From: Rufibacter tibetensis | GTDB taxonomy: Bacteria > Bacteroidota > Bacteroidia > Cytophagales > Hymenobacteraceae | DNA length: 64,000 nt | Assembly: GCF_001310085.1 (NCBI RefSeq) | Contig: NZ_CP012643.1 | Coordinates: 2,587,501-2,651,500 of the forward strand | Direction of reading: 5' to 3' | In this document: positions 55,651 through 63,204 of the stretch, one piece after another | Numbering within the stretch: the stretch's first letter is position 1 | Layout of the letters: the number at the start of each line of letters is the position of its first letter | Notes under the pieces: generated by a model | The model's database searches: none | Told to the model about the DNA's origin: nothing | Seen by the model: the letters and a program-made list of their open reading frames with translations, nothing else | Made by a program: the position numbers and the translations under genes

Positions 55651-55708
55651 AGTTTTATGTGGTTTTAGGTTAGAAATACAATGGTTCTGTTATTAATACG
55701 GAACGGGC

Positions 55709-55716
55709 CAAAGATA
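55709..55716 (-). promoter_or_regulatory. sodA -7 promoter element
   Basis: The minus strand reads TATCTTTG, with a TTTC 19 nt upstream as a weak -33. The predicted leader is about 55 nt. It lies just before the tadA stop. Confidence 0.6.
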
Positions 55717-55718
55717 AA

Positions 55719-56165
55719 CTAAATTCTTTTTGCCCGAAAAAACTCCGTCATCAATTGCGCGCACTCGTGGGCCAAGATGCCGGTGACTAATTCGGTCTTT
55801 GGGTGCAGCAGATTCACGCCAGTTCTACGGTAGCCGCGTTTCTCGTCATTGGTGGCGTACACTACCCGCTTCAACTGCGACCAGTAACTCGCGCCTGCGC
55901 ACATCACGCAGGGTTCTACGGTCACGTACAGGGTGCAGTCATGTAGGTATTTATTGCCCAAATGGTTGGCAGCAGCGGTGAAGGCGAGCATCTCGGCGTG
56001 CGCCGTAACGTCGTTTAGTTTTTCCGTTTGGTTATAGGCACGGGCAATGATCTTGTTCTGGCAGACCACCACGGCGCCAATGGGAATCTCGCCTTCTTCT
56101 AAGGCGTACTGCGCTTGCTTGTAGGCCTCGCGCATGAAGTGTTCGTCTGAATGGATGCTAAGCAC
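55719..56165 (-). CDS. tadA: tRNA adenosine deaminase TadA-like nucleoside deaminase
   Basis: The 148-residue zinc enzyme has the deaminase motifs TAHAEMLAF and VEPCVMCAGA, which hold the zinc and the catalytic Glu. TadA turns A34 of tRNA(Arg) to inosine; a guanine-deaminase role is a less likely alternative. The start codon is GTG at 56165 (first residues MLSIHSDEHFMREA); the next ATG would remove the beginning of the first helix. Confidence 0.92.
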   Translation of the reverse strand: MLSIHSDEHFMREAYKQAQYALEEGEIPIGAVVVCQNKIIARAYNQTEKLNDVTAHAEMLAFTAAANHLGNKYLHDCTLYVTVEPCVMCAGASYWSQLKRVVYATNDEKRGYRRTGVNLLHPKTELVTGILAHECAQLMTEFFRAKRI

Positions 56166-56235
56166 AGGTGTAATTTATTTGGAAACAGTAGCCTATTTTT
56201 ACTCTGTATAAGTTCTTTGGTTGTGTAGAAAGCAG

Positions 56236-56267
56236 TTGGGGCCTGTTTTCTGAAAAACAGGCCCCAA
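56236..56267 (-). terminator. Terminator after the DcrB-like gene
   Basis: A 14-bp perfect stem (56236-56249 with 56254-56267) around CTGA. Its centre CCTGTTTTCTGAAAAACAGG is the clearest full form of the dispersed motif core. It lies 29 nt after the minus-strand gene at 56296. Confidence 0.8.
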
Positions 56268-56295
56268 ACAAAAGCAATTATTTTCTGAGGTGAAA

Positions 56296-56853
56296 CTACT
56301 TCACACTGGCAGTCGCCATCACAGCCCGAGCCGTTTCCTGCCACTCTTTTTGCAGAGCTACCGGGGAGTTAAAGCTGAAAATCACCATCTGGTCTTTCTG
56401 GAACGTGTATTGAATAAGCGTGTACTTGCGAATAGGGGCCATGTTGCGGGTGCGGCGCTCATCGCGTACGGTAGAGACAAATTCATACACTAGAAAATCA
56501 CGGCCGTTGATGGTCTGTTTCTCCTCACGCAGGAACTGCACCTCGGTGAACATCCGCTGGATAGAGGCCTTGTAAAAAGGTAACAGAATGTTAATGTCGT
56601 CAGCGGGGAACGTGCTGGGGCGTTGGTTCACGTTGATGTCAATCTGGCCGTCGGGGCTGGTGAAGACGCCTAAGGGCTTACGGGCCGCCGGGTACTCGCG
56701 GGCAATACCGTCATCGGGCAATACCTCAAAGTTCTGCGGAATAGAAAGCGATACGTTTTTGGCTACGGTCACTTTCTTCAGTTTAGGGGCAAACGCCAGC
56801 AGAAGTGCCAGCGGTAGTACAAAAGCTATTAGATATTTTCTATTCATATACAT
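56296..56853 (-). CDS. Membrane-anchored protein with possible DcrB/PsbP-like fold
   Basis: The 185-residue protein has an N-terminal hydrophobic anchor (about 7-22) and a single alpha/beta domain. The pattern of strands, including the middle segment INGRDFLVYEFVS and the late QYTFQKDQMVIFSFNS, suggests a Mog1/PsbP/DcrB-like fold, but this is tentative and no function is known. A strong promoter precedes it and a terminator follows, so it is a single-gene unit. A second ATG at 56847 is an equally possible start. Confidence 0.75.
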   Translation of the reverse strand: MYMNRKYLIAFVLPLALLLAFAPKLKKVTVAKNVSLSIPQNFEVLPDDGIAREYPAARKPLGVFTSPDGQIDINVNQRPSTFPADDINILLPFYKASIQRMFTEVQFLREEKQTINGRDFLVYEFVSTVRDERRTRNMAPIRKYTLIQYTFQKDQMVIFSFNSPVALQKEWQETARAVMATASVK

Positions 56854-56925
56854 ACAGGTCCAATGCGTCTTTCAAGAACGTAACAGCCGAATGCAGATAC
56901 CGTGCCGTTAAGTTCCGGAAGGGTG

Positions 56926-56955
56926 CAAAGGTAGAGCAGAAAGTGACTTTTTCAA
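56926..56955 (-). promoter_or_regulatory. Promoter of the DcrB-like gene
   Basis: The minus strand has TTG (56955-56953), exactly 19 nt and TACCTTTG (56933-56926), an excellent Bacteroidota promoter. The predicted leader is about 65 nt. Confidence 0.75.
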
Positions 56956-56971
56956 TTTGGGTCTAAACGGA

Positions 56972-57000
56972 AAAAGCCCAACTAAAGTAGTTGGGCTTTT
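56972..57000. terminator. Orphan terminator-like hairpin in a divergent region
   Basis: A 13-bp perfect stem (56972-56984 with 56988-57000) with a 3-nt loop and a T5 run on the minus strand. No annotated gene runs into it from either side, since both neighbours point away. It may end a small RNA transcribed leftward or block antisense transcription. Confidence 0.7.
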
Positions 57001-57257
57001 ATCGAGTTGAAGAAAACTTACTTTAAAAACTAAGGGCAGCCATAGAGAAGGAGGGACTTCTTTCTGATTGCGAGCGTGTGATTACACAACTCATGACCAT
57101 TAGTGCCTTAATTTTAATTAATATTACAAGAATCCCTAATTTTTTCTAATTTTTTTAAACAAAAACGATTTCATGCCTCTGATTTTGTAAAATAAGCAGA
57201 ACGGTTGTTCGTTAGAGGTAAGGCTGAACCAGTAAGCCCGTGCAAAATGCTTTTTAG

Positions 57258-57288
57258 TTTGAATCTTAGGTTTAAGTGCCTACTTTTG
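57258..57288 (+). promoter_or_regulatory. nuo operon promoter
   Basis: TTTG (57258-57261), 19 nt and TACTTTTG (57281-57288), a near-perfect Bacteroidota promoter. The leader to the nuoA ATG would be about 15 nt. Confidence 0.8.
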
Positions 57289-57307
57289 CACCAAATCCCT
57301 TAATAAT

Positions 57308-57691
57308 ATGGAAACAACTGTCCCTGCACAATATTTACCGGGAGATTATCTTCCAATAGTGATTCAATTTGTGGCGGCGCTTGGTTTTGTGGTGTTCTCT
57401 ATGGTGGTAACGCACCTGATTGGCCCAAAACGTAAAAGCGCAGTGAAAAATGCCTCTTGGGAATGCGGTATTGAGTCTAAAGGCGATGCCCGTGCTCCTA
57501 TCTCCATCAAATACTTTCTGATTGCCATCCTGTTTGTACTTTTTGATGTGGAAGTGATCTTCCTTTATCCTTGGGCTGTGAATTTTAGAGCCTTAGGGTT
57601 AGATGGCTTTGTCTGGATGCTCATGTTTATGGGACTGCTGTTAACCGGTTTCTACTACGTGATTAAAAAAGGTGTTCTCAAGTGGGAATAA
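57308..57691 (+). CDS. nuoA: NADH-quinone oxidoreductase subunit A
   Basis: The 127-residue inner-membrane subunit has three membrane helices and the NuoA motif ASWECGIESKGDARAPISIKYF, part of the loop near the quinone site. It is the first gene of the nuo operon, 19 nt after the promoter -7 element. NuoB follows after 105 nt. Confidence 0.96.
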   Translation: METTVPAQYLPGDYLPIVIQFVAALGFVVFSMVVTHLIGPKRKSAVKNASWECGIESKGDARAPISIKYFLIAILFVLFDVEVIFLYPWAVNFRALGLDGFVWMLMFMGLLLTGFYYVIKKGVLKWE

Positions 57692-57748
57692 TCTTAGAAT
57701 TAGCCGTGATGACGGCAAACTTTTACAAGCGATAAAGTGTTCAGAAAG

Positions 57749-57790
57749 AGGCCGGTTTAAGGCCTGTTCTTCTGAAAACTAAGCGAAAAC
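57749..57790 (+). repeat. Hairpin-forming repeat between nuoA and nuoB
   Basis: AGGCC (57749-57753) and GGCCT (57761-57765) form a short stem, followed by the dispersed-motif core GTTCTTCTGAAAAC. Confidence 0.45.
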
Positions 57791-57796
57791 AGACTC

Positions 57797-58351
57797 ATGA
57801 GCGATAACAATAGCAATTTAACCATGGTAGACGCCCCAGAAGGGGTAGAAGGAACCGGCTTTTTTGCCACTTCCCTGGAGAAAGTAGTTGGACTGGCCCG
57901 TAAGCACTCTTTGTGGCCATTGCCGTTTGCTACCTCCTGCTGCGGCATTGAGTACATGGCTACCATGGGCTCGCATTATGATATTTCCCGCTTCGGGTCT
58001 GAGCGCCCAAGCTTCTCGCCCCGCCAGGCCGACCTTTTGATGGTAATGGGTACCATTGCCAAGAAAATGGGTCCGGTGGTGAAACAGGTGTATGAGCAGA
58101 TGGCTGAGCCTCGTTGGGTGATTGCCGTAGGCGCCTGCGCTACCAGCGGTGGTATTTTTGACTCTTATAGCGTGTTGCAAGGCATTGACCGCATTGTACC
58201 CGTAGATGTGTACGTGCCTGGTTGCCCGCCACGCCCTGAGCAGATCTTGGATGGCTTGATGCGTATCCAGGATTTAGCCGAGAACGAGTCGCTCCGACGC
58301 CGGAACTCCCCGGAATATCAAGCATTACTGGCTTCTTACAACATTAAATAA
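57797..58351 (+). CDS. nuoB: NADH-quinone oxidoreductase subunit B
   Basis: The 184-residue peripheral subunit holds iron-sulphur cluster N2, the last electron carrier before quinone. Its four Cys are visible: the adjacent pair in [11 protein letters not shown], one in VGACATSGG and one in VPGCPPRPE. NuoC follows after 3 nt. Confidence 0.97.
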   Translation: MSDNNSNLTMVDAPEGVEGTGFFATSLEKVVGLARKHSLWPLPFATSCCGIEYMATMGSHYDISRFGSERPSFSPRQADLLMVMGTIAKKMGPVVKQVYEQMAEPRWVIAVGACATSGGIFDSYSVLQGIDRIVPVDVYVPGCPPRPEQILDGLMRIQDLAENESLRRRNSPEYQALLASYNIK

Positions 58352-58354
58352 GGC

Positions 58355-58861
58355 ATGGCCGAACTAACCAACGAACTGCTGGTACAAGCGCTGCAAGAGA
58401 AATTTGGCGACCAGTTGTTTGATATGCATGAGCCCTACGGGCTTGTGACCGTGACCACTACCCGGGAAAACATCATCCCAATGCTGCAAGCCTTGTATGA
58501 TGATGCCTTCCTGCAATTTCAATTCCTGACCACTCTATGCGGTATTCATTACCCTGACAATAAGGGGCAGGAATTAGGCGTGATTTACCACTTGCACAGC
58601 CTGGTGCATAACGTGCGGCTGCGCATCAAAATCTTCTTCTCTGAAGACGATGCCGTGGTGCCAACGGCCACTAACCTGTACGCCACCGCCAACTGGATGG
58701 AGCGCGAAACCTTTGACTTCTACGGCATCCGCTTTGAAGGACACCCTAACCTTATCCGCATTTTGAATGTGGAGGAGATGGAGGCGTTCCCAATGCGCAA
58801 AGAGTTTCCGCTGGAAGACCAGACCCGCGAAGACAAGATCAATACCTTCTTCGGAAGATAA
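58355..58861 (+). CDS. nuoC: NADH-quinone oxidoreductase subunit C
   Basis: The 168-residue protein is the 30-kDa subunit of the peripheral arm, separate from NuoD here (fused in E. coli). The family signature WMERETFDFYGIRFEGHPNL is near residues 112-131, and the end FPLEDQTREDK is typical. Confidence 0.96.
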   Translation: MAELTNELLVQALQEKFGDQLFDMHEPYGLVTVTTTRENIIPMLQALYDDAFLQFQFLTTLCGIHYPDNKGQELGVIYHLHSLVHNVRLRIKIFFSEDDAVVPTATNLYATANWMERETFDFYGIRFEGHPNLIRILNVEEMEAFPMRKEFPLEDQTREDKINTFFGR

Positions 58862-58933
58862 ACTTCATAAACGCCAACGGCTTTGTTCCAGAGACAAGGC
58901 CGCCGGCGTTTCTGCTTACTACTAAGTTCCCAC

Positions 58934-60148
58934 ATGGAGTTAGCCAAACAGAATACACAGATAGTTACCCCAGATTCCTACATGCAGGAGCTCACCACCC
59001 TGAATTTAGGACCTACGCACCCGGCCACGCACGGTATCTTCCAGAATATCCTGCAAATGGATGGCGAGAAGATTGTGTCTGGTGTGCCGACTATTGGGTA
59101 CATACACCGCGCCTTCGAGAAAATTGCGGAGCGCCGTAACTTTTACCAGATCACCCCGCTCACTGACCGCATGAACTATTGCTCCTCGCCCATCAACAAC
59201 ATGGGCTGGTGGATGACGGTAGAGAAGCTGTTGGGCGTGACGGTTCCAAAACGTGCCGAGTACATCCGGGTAATTGTAATGGAATTGGCCCGTATTGCCG
59301 ATCACTTGATTTGTAACTCAATTCTTGGGGTAGATACCGGAGCCTTTACCGGCTTCCTGTACGTTTTCCAAGAAAGAGAGAAAATCTACGAAATCTACGA
59401 GGAAATCTGCGGTGCCCGTTTAACGACCAACATGGGTAGAGTGGGTGGCATGGAGCGTGATTTATCCCCGGTAGCTATTGAGAAGATCAGAGATTTCCTG
59501 AAGAATTTTCCTAAGGTGATGACCGAGTTTGAAACCATGTTCAACCGCAACCGGATTTTCATTGACCGGGTGGAGAACGTGGGCCCTATCACCGCAGAGC
59601 GCGCCTTGAATTACGGCTTCACCGGTCCTAACCTGCGTGCTGCGGGCGTGGATTACGATGTGCGCGTCATGAACCCTTACTCTTCTTACCAGGACTTCGA
59701 TTTCGAGATTCCGGTAGGCACCAAGGGTGACACCTACGACCGCTTCATGGTACGTAACGAGGAAATCTGGCAGAGTTTACGCATCATCCAACAAGCCATG
59801 GACAACCTTCCGGAAGGTCCGTTCCACGCCGATGCGCCGGAGTTCTACCTGCCGCCAAAGCAAGCGGTGTACCGCAACATGGAAGCGCTTATCTATCACT
59901 TCAAAATTGTGATGGGTGAGATTGACGCTCCGGCTGGTGAAGTATACCACTCAGTAGAAGGCGGTAACGGAGAACTGGGCTTCTATTTAGTGTCTGACGG
60001 AGGCCGCACGCCGTATCGTCTGCACTTCAGAAGACCTTGCTTTATCTATTATCAGGCATACCCAGAAATGGTGGTAGGCACGCAGCTGTCAGATGCGATT
60101 GTGATCCTTTCCAGCATGAATGTGATTGCCGGCGAGCTGGACGCCTAA
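58934..60148 (+). CDS. nuoD: NADH-quinone oxidoreductase subunit D
   Basis: The 404-residue 49-kDa subunit helps form the quinone pocket. It begins its conserved part with LNLGPTHPATHGIFQN and ends with SDAIVILSSMNVIAGELD, the usual closing motif with the catalytic-type Asp region. The ATG at 58934 is chosen; a TTG 51 nt earlier would add an unlikely sequence. It lies 72 nt after nuoC. Confidence 0.96.
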   Translation: MELAKQNTQIVTPDSYMQELTTLNLGPTHPATHGIFQNILQMDGEKIVSGVPTIGYIHRAFEKIAERRNFYQITPLTDRMNYCSSPINNMGWWMTVEKLLGVTVPKRAEYIRVIVMELARIADHLICNSILGVDTGAFTGFLYVFQEREKIYEIYEEICGARLTTNMGRVGGMERDLSPVAIEKIRDFLKNFPKVMTEFETMFNRNRIFIDRVENVGPITAERALNYGFTGPNLRAAGVDYDVRVMNPYSSYQDFDFEIPVGTKGDTYDRFMVRNEEIWQSLRIIQQAMDNLPEGPFHADAPEFYLPPKQAVYRNMEALIYHFKIVMGEIDAPAGEVYHSVEGGNGELGFYLVSDGGRTPYRLHFRRPCFIYYQAYPEMVVGTQLSDAIVILSSMNVIAGELDA

Positions 60149-60220
60149 GCAGTTCCTATTTTAGAAACGATTTTTCCTAAGCCTGCCTAAAACGCAGCTT
60201 TTATACCTGCCATTGACCAA

Positions 60221-60760
60221 ATGGATCAAACAGTAGAGAAACCACAAGTACAGTTTTCGGAAGGGGCCATGGCCGAAATCCGGCGCTACTTATCTCATTA
60301 CCCTGCTGAACGTCAAAAATCAGCTATTTTGCCTATCCTGCACATCGCGCAAGCGGAGTTTGGCGGTTGGGTAAGCCCCGAGGCAATGGATAAAGTGGCC
60401 GAAATATTAAATATACAGCCAATTGAAGTGTACGAGGTAGCTACCTTTTACACCATGTTCAACCTGAAGCCGGTAGGCAAGCACGTGCTGGAAGTTTGCC
60501 GCACGGGTCCTTGCATGCTGCGTGGCTCTGACCAACTAATTGAGCACCTGGAGAACCGTCTGGGCTGCAAAGTAGGGGAGACCTCTGCTGACGGTAACTT
60601 CACCCTAAAAACAGTAGAATGTTTGGCATCCTGCGGCACCGGACCGATGCTGCAAGTGCGTGAGCAATTCTACGAAGACCTGGACCCTGCTCGCGCAGAC
60701 CAGATGCTGGAAGACCTGAAAGCCTTAACCGTAAGGAAACCATGGGAAGAAAATTATTAA
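60221..60760 (+). CDS. nuoE: NADH-quinone oxidoreductase subunit E
   Basis: The 179-residue thioredoxin-fold subunit binds a 2Fe-2S cluster through Cys in VCRTGPCMLRG and CLASCGTGP. It belongs to the NADH-oxidising module with NuoF and NuoG. It overlaps nuoF by 19 nt. Confidence 0.96.
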   Translation: MDQTVEKPQVQFSEGAMAEIRRYLSHYPAERQKSAILPILHIAQAEFGGWVSPEAMDKVAEILNIQPIEVYEVATFYTMFNLKPVGKHVLEVCRTGPCMLRGSDQLIEHLENRLGCKVGETSADGNFTLKTVECLASCGTGPMLQVREQFYEDLDPARADQMLEDLKALTVRKPWEENY

Positions 60761-62085
60761 CTGAACATATCAACGTTGAAGGCATTCACACCTTTGACGT
60801 CTATCGCAAGCACGGCGGCTACGCTTCTGTTGAGAAAGCTTTGAAAACCATGTCCCCAGAGGAAGTGGTGGAAGAAGTGAAAGCGTCGGGCTTAAGAGGC
60901 CGGGGTGGTGCCGGATTCCCTACCGGGATGAAGTGGAGCTTTTTGGCCAAGCCAGAAGGCAAACCCCGTTACTTAGTATGCAACGCCGACGAATCAGAGC
61001 CGGGTACTTTCAAAGACCGGTATTTGATGGAGAAACTGCCGCACCTGTTGATTGAGGGGATGATTACCTCCAGCTACGCGCTGGGTGCCCGTACCTCTTA
61101 CATCTACATCCGCGGTGAGTTATTGTATGTGCTGCGCATCCTAGAAAAAGCCATTGCCGAAGCCTACGCGAACGGTTTCCTGGGCGAGAACATCTTAGGA
61201 AGCGGTTATTCCCTGGACTTGCACGTGCATCCAGGCGGAGGTGCGTACATCTGCGGCGAGGAAACTGCGTTACTGGAATCTCTGGAAGGCAAACGCGGGA
61301 ACCCACGTAATAAGCCTCCGTTTCCGGCGGTGTGGGGCCTTTACGGCTGCCCAACTGTGGTGAACAACGTGGAGTCTATTGCTACTGTGCCTTGGATTAT
61401 CACCAACACCGCTGCTGAGTATGCGAAGTTCGGGATTGGCCGTAGTGCCGGTACTAAATTGATTTCTGCTGGTGGTAACATCAACAAGCCAGGCGTGTAC
61501 GAGATTGAGTTGGGTGTTCCCGTGGAGGAATTCATCTACTCAGACGAATACTGCGGTGGTATCTGGAAAGGCCGCGACATGAAAGCGGTCATTGCTGGAG
61601 GTTCTTCCGTTCCGATTCTGCCGAAGGAGTTAATCTTGAAAACCACTAATGGTGAAGATAGATTGATGACCTACGAGTCGCTTTCTGACGGAGGTTTCGC
61701 CACGGGTACCATGTTAGGTTCCGGCGGATTCTTCGTGATGGATGACCAGACCTGTATCGTGCGCCATACCTGGACCTTAGCCCGTTTCTACCACCACGAG
61801 TCATGCGGACAGTGCAGTCCGTGTCGTGAAGGAACCGGTTGGATGGAGAAGGTATTGCACCGCATTGAACACGGGCACGGCCACATGCACGACATCGACC
61901 TATTGGTAAGCGTTGCCAAACAGATAGAAGGAAACACCATCTGTCCGTTGGGTGATGCGGCTGCCTGGCCAGTTGCGGCGGCTGTTCGTCACTTCCGTGA
62001 GGAGTTTGAATGGCACGTGAAACACCCGCAGGCAGCTACGGCTCCGGGCGCGGTGTTCAACAAAGCTGAATCTGTATTAGCATAA
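60742..62085 (+). CDS. nuoF: NADH-quinone oxidoreductase subunit F
   Basis: The 447-residue flavoprotein oxidises NADH with FMN and passes electrons to a 4Fe-4S cluster. The nucleotide-binding glycine stretch [15 protein letters not shown] is near residue 54, [19 protein letters not shown] near 165, and the cluster ligands are in [15 protein letters not shown] purine-rich site (TAAGGAAA) precedes the ATG, which lies inside nuoE. Confidence 0.97.
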   Translation: MGRKLLTEHINVEGIHTFDVYRKHGGYASVEKALKTMSPEEVVEEVKASGLRGRGGAGFPTGMKWSFLAKPEGKPRYLVCNADESEPGTFKDRYLMEKLPHLLIEGMITSSYALGARTSYIYIRGELLYVLRILEKAIAEAYANGFLGENILGSGYSLDLHVHPGGGAYICGEETALLESLEGKRGNPRNKPPFPAVWGLYGCPTVVNNVESIATVPWIITNTAAEYAKFGIGRSAGTKLISAGGNINKPGVYEIELGVPVEEFIYSDEYCGGIWKGRDMKAVIAGGSSVPILPKELILKTTNGEDRLMTYESLSDGGFATGTMLGSGGFFVMDDQTCIVRHTWTLARFYHHESCGQCSPCREGTGWMEKVLHRIEHGHGHMHDIDLLVSVAKQIEGNTICPLGDAAAWPVAAAVRHFREEFEWHVKHPQAATAPGAVFNKAESVLA

Positions 62086-62093
62086 ATAATTGT

Positions 62094-62125
62094 TTCAGGT
62101 CTGTTTTAGAGAAAGCAGGCCTGAA
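62094..62125 (+). repeat. Hairpin of the dispersed family between nuoF and nuoG
   Basis: TTCAGGTCTG (62094-62103) pairs with CAGGCCTGAA (62116-62125) with one G-U. The TGTTTTAGAGAAAGCA centre matches the dispersed core. Confidence 0.55.
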
Positions 62126-62144
62126 ATAACTTCTTAAATAAGTA

Positions 62145-62183
62145 TGTCATTGCCGAGGGGTTACGCGAGTAGCTCCCGACAAT
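62145..62183. repeat. Degenerate repeat fragment between nuoF and nuoG
   Basis: TGTCATTGCCGAGGGG is followed by an AGCTCCCGACAAT end, giving partial inverted similarity between the two sides (ATTG/CAAT and GAGG/CTCC). It resembles GTCATTGCGAG-type intergenic repeats known from several bacterial genomes. Confidence 0.4.
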
Positions 62184-62199
62184 CAACGATAAATTTAAC

Positions 62200-63204
62200 A
62201 TGGTAAAAATAACGTTTGATGGCATAGAGGTGGAGGTAGAGGAAGGAACTACCATCCTCAACGCAGCCCGTAAAATCGGCGGCGAGGTGGTGCCCCCAGC
62301 CATGTGCTACTATACCCCTTTAAAAGGAACCGGCGGAAAATGCCGTGCCTGTATGGTTCGGGTGGCAGCCGGTTCAGCGAAAGACCCGCGCCCGATGCCT
62401 AAATTGGTAGCGAGCTGTATTACGCCGGTACAAGACGGCATGGTGGTGGAAAACACGACCAACCCAGATGTATTGGCCGCTCGCAAAGGCGTGGTGGAGA
62501 TGCTCTTAATCAACCACCCGCTGGATTGCCCTATCTGCGACCAGGCTGGGGAGTGTGACCTGCAGAACTTCGCCTACGAGCATGGCACGTCCGGCACCCG
62601 TTACGAGGAAGAGCGCCGCACCTTTGACAAAATAGACATCGGGCCGTTGGTGCAGCTGCACATGACGCGTTGCATCCTGTGCTACCGCTGCGTGTACACT
62701 GCCGATCAGCTGACCGAGAAGCGCGTGCATGGCGTGCTAGGCCGTGGTGATGCCGCCGAGATTGGAACCTACGTTGAAAACATCATTGATAATGAATTCT
62801 CTGGGAACGTCATTGATGTGTGCCCAGTAGGCGCCTTGACAGATAAGACATTCCGTTTCAAAAACCGCGTGTGGTTCACGAAACCAGTAGATGCGCATCG
62901 TGATTGCCCAACTTGCTCTGGTAAAACAGTGCTTTGGATGCGTGGTAATGATGTGTTGCGCGTGACGGCCCGCAAAGACGAGTACAACGAGGTGCAGGAG
63001 TTTATCTGCAACACGTGCCGCTTTGACAAGAAAGACCCGAATGATTGGACCATTGAAGGACCGCGCAAGATTGCCCGTACGTCAGTAATCTCGGCGAACC
63101 ATTATGAGTTACCCGTGCTGAACGTGAATGTGATTCCGAACTTGCCAGGCTCAACTGAAGAAGACTTACAATCCACTCCTTTTAACCTAGGAAGACAAGT
63201 ATAA
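62200..63204 (+). CDS. nuoG: NADH-quinone oxidoreductase subunit G, short form
   Basis: The 334-residue protein has the N-terminal 2Fe-2S domain (Cys in MCYYTP, GGKCRACMVRV), the His-containing and 4Fe-4S segments (LDCPICDQAGECDLQ, HMTRCILCYRCVYTADQ, VCPVGALTDK) and a fourth Cys-rich part (HRDCPTCSG, FICNTCRF). The large molybdopterin-type domain that makes most NuoG proteins 700-900 residues long is absent. It ends cleanly and nuoH starts inside its stop (TAATG), so this is a natural short form rather than a broken gene. Confidence 0.93.
   Translation: MVKITFDGIEVEVEEGTTILNAARKIGGEVVPPAMCYYTPLKGTGGKCRACMVRVAAGSAKDPRPMPKLVASCITPVQDGMVVENTTNPDVLAARKGVVEMLLINHPLDCPICDQAGECDLQNFAYEHGTSGTRYEEERRTFDKIDIGPLVQLHMTRCILCYRCVYTADQLTEKRVHGVLGRGDAAEIGTYVENIIDNEFSGNVIDVCPVGALTDKTFRFKNRVWFTKPVDAHRDCPTCSGKTVLWMRGNDVLRVTARKDEYNEVQEFICNTCRFDKKDPNDWTIEGPRKIARTSVISANHYELPVLNVNVIPNLPGSTEEDLQSTPFNLGRQV

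Larger units (their letters stand above)
56854..57307. other. 454-bp region between the divergent DcrB-like gene and nuoA
   Basis: It contains the promoter of the minus gene (56926-56955), a hairpin (56972-57000), an AT-rich stretch (57108-57170), a possible motif copy (57174-57205) and the nuo promoter (57258-57288). No protein gene or tRNA is seen. Confidence 0.7.

Noticed and set aside
58883-58933. Extended nuoD start at a TTG
   Set aside because: Adds a non-conserved basic stretch; the ATG at 58934 fits the family start.
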